Source of the DNA: Bacteroidales bacterium
GTDB lineage: Bacteria; Bacteroidota; Bacteroidia; Bacteroidales; JAAUTT01
Assembly (NCBI GenBank): GCA_025350365.1
Contig: JANXXY010000420.1
Location: 1 to 5,375, forward strand
Direction of reading: 5' to 3'
DNA: 5,375 nucleotides
The notes under the pieces: model-generated
Seen by the model: the letters and a program-made list of their open reading frames with translations, nothing else
What the model was told of the DNA's origin: nothing
The model's database searches: none
Shown: in pieces, positions 5,374 to 5,375 of the stretch
How positions within the stretch are numbered: position 1 is the stretch's first letter
How the letters are laid out: the number at the start of each line of letters is the position of its first letter
Made by a program: the position numbers and the translations under genes

Positions 5374-5375
5374 GG

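Noticed and set aside
5264..5375. Reverse-strand coding in the right-end repeat (a frame reading GEGFRVRVIK)
   Set aside because: This translation is a by-product of the dispersed repeat; no start, length or domain supports a protein.
1..5375. CRISPR arrays, tRNA, rRNA and riboswitches
   Set aside because: No regular spaced repeats, cloverleaf-like sequence, rRNA sequence or known riboswitch motif was recognised in any intergenic region.

Overview
The window looks like a piece of a Bacteroidota (probably Bacteroidia-like) chromosome. The evidence is an outer-membrane TonB-dependent receptor of the type common in that phylum, an atypical long phosphofructokinase, an Rpn/PD-(D/E)XK gene with very AT-rich codons, a small four-helix membrane protein of Bacteroidota type, start codons without clear Shine-Dalgarno sequences, and intergenic matches to the Bacteroidota -7 promoter element TAnnTTTG. 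The genus cannot be fixed from this sequence alone. All supported genes lie on the + strand.

Layout: (1) 1-494, the 3' end of a TonB-dependent receptor, carrying an unusual Gly/Ser-rich loop. (2) 692-2014, an ATP-type 6-phosphofructokinase behind a good promoter candidate (598-628). (3) 2126-2974, an Rpn-family PD-(D/E)XK nuclease ('transposase' in many annotations) with its own promoter-like element and a clearly lower GC content. (4) 3092-3217, a 41-codon ORF with a GTG start that encodes a very hydrophobic mini-protein. It lies 36 bp before (5) 3254-3700, a four-helix membrane protein with conserved-looking histidines. (6) 3701-3963, an AT-rich spacer containing a nested inverted repeat. 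(7) 3964-5115, a family GH5 glycoside hydrolase with a twin-arginine-like signal peptide. (8) 5116-5375, a non-coding tail that holds a promoter-like element and a decayed, doubly palindromic intergenic repeat with imperfect terminal inverted repeats.

The genes do not form one obvious pathway. The receptor fragment and the GH5 enzyme both fit a polysaccharide-using Bacteroidota, but they are far apart and separately spaced, so this is not a classical polysaccharide utilisation locus. The phosphofructokinase is a housekeeping glycolysis gene. The Rpn gene is the most likely mobile or defence-related insertion. The only pair that looks co-transcribed is the mini-protein plus the four-helix membrane protein. 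I did not find a clear new multi-gene system. The most worthwhile leads are the mini-protein, the Rpn gene and the right-end repeat.
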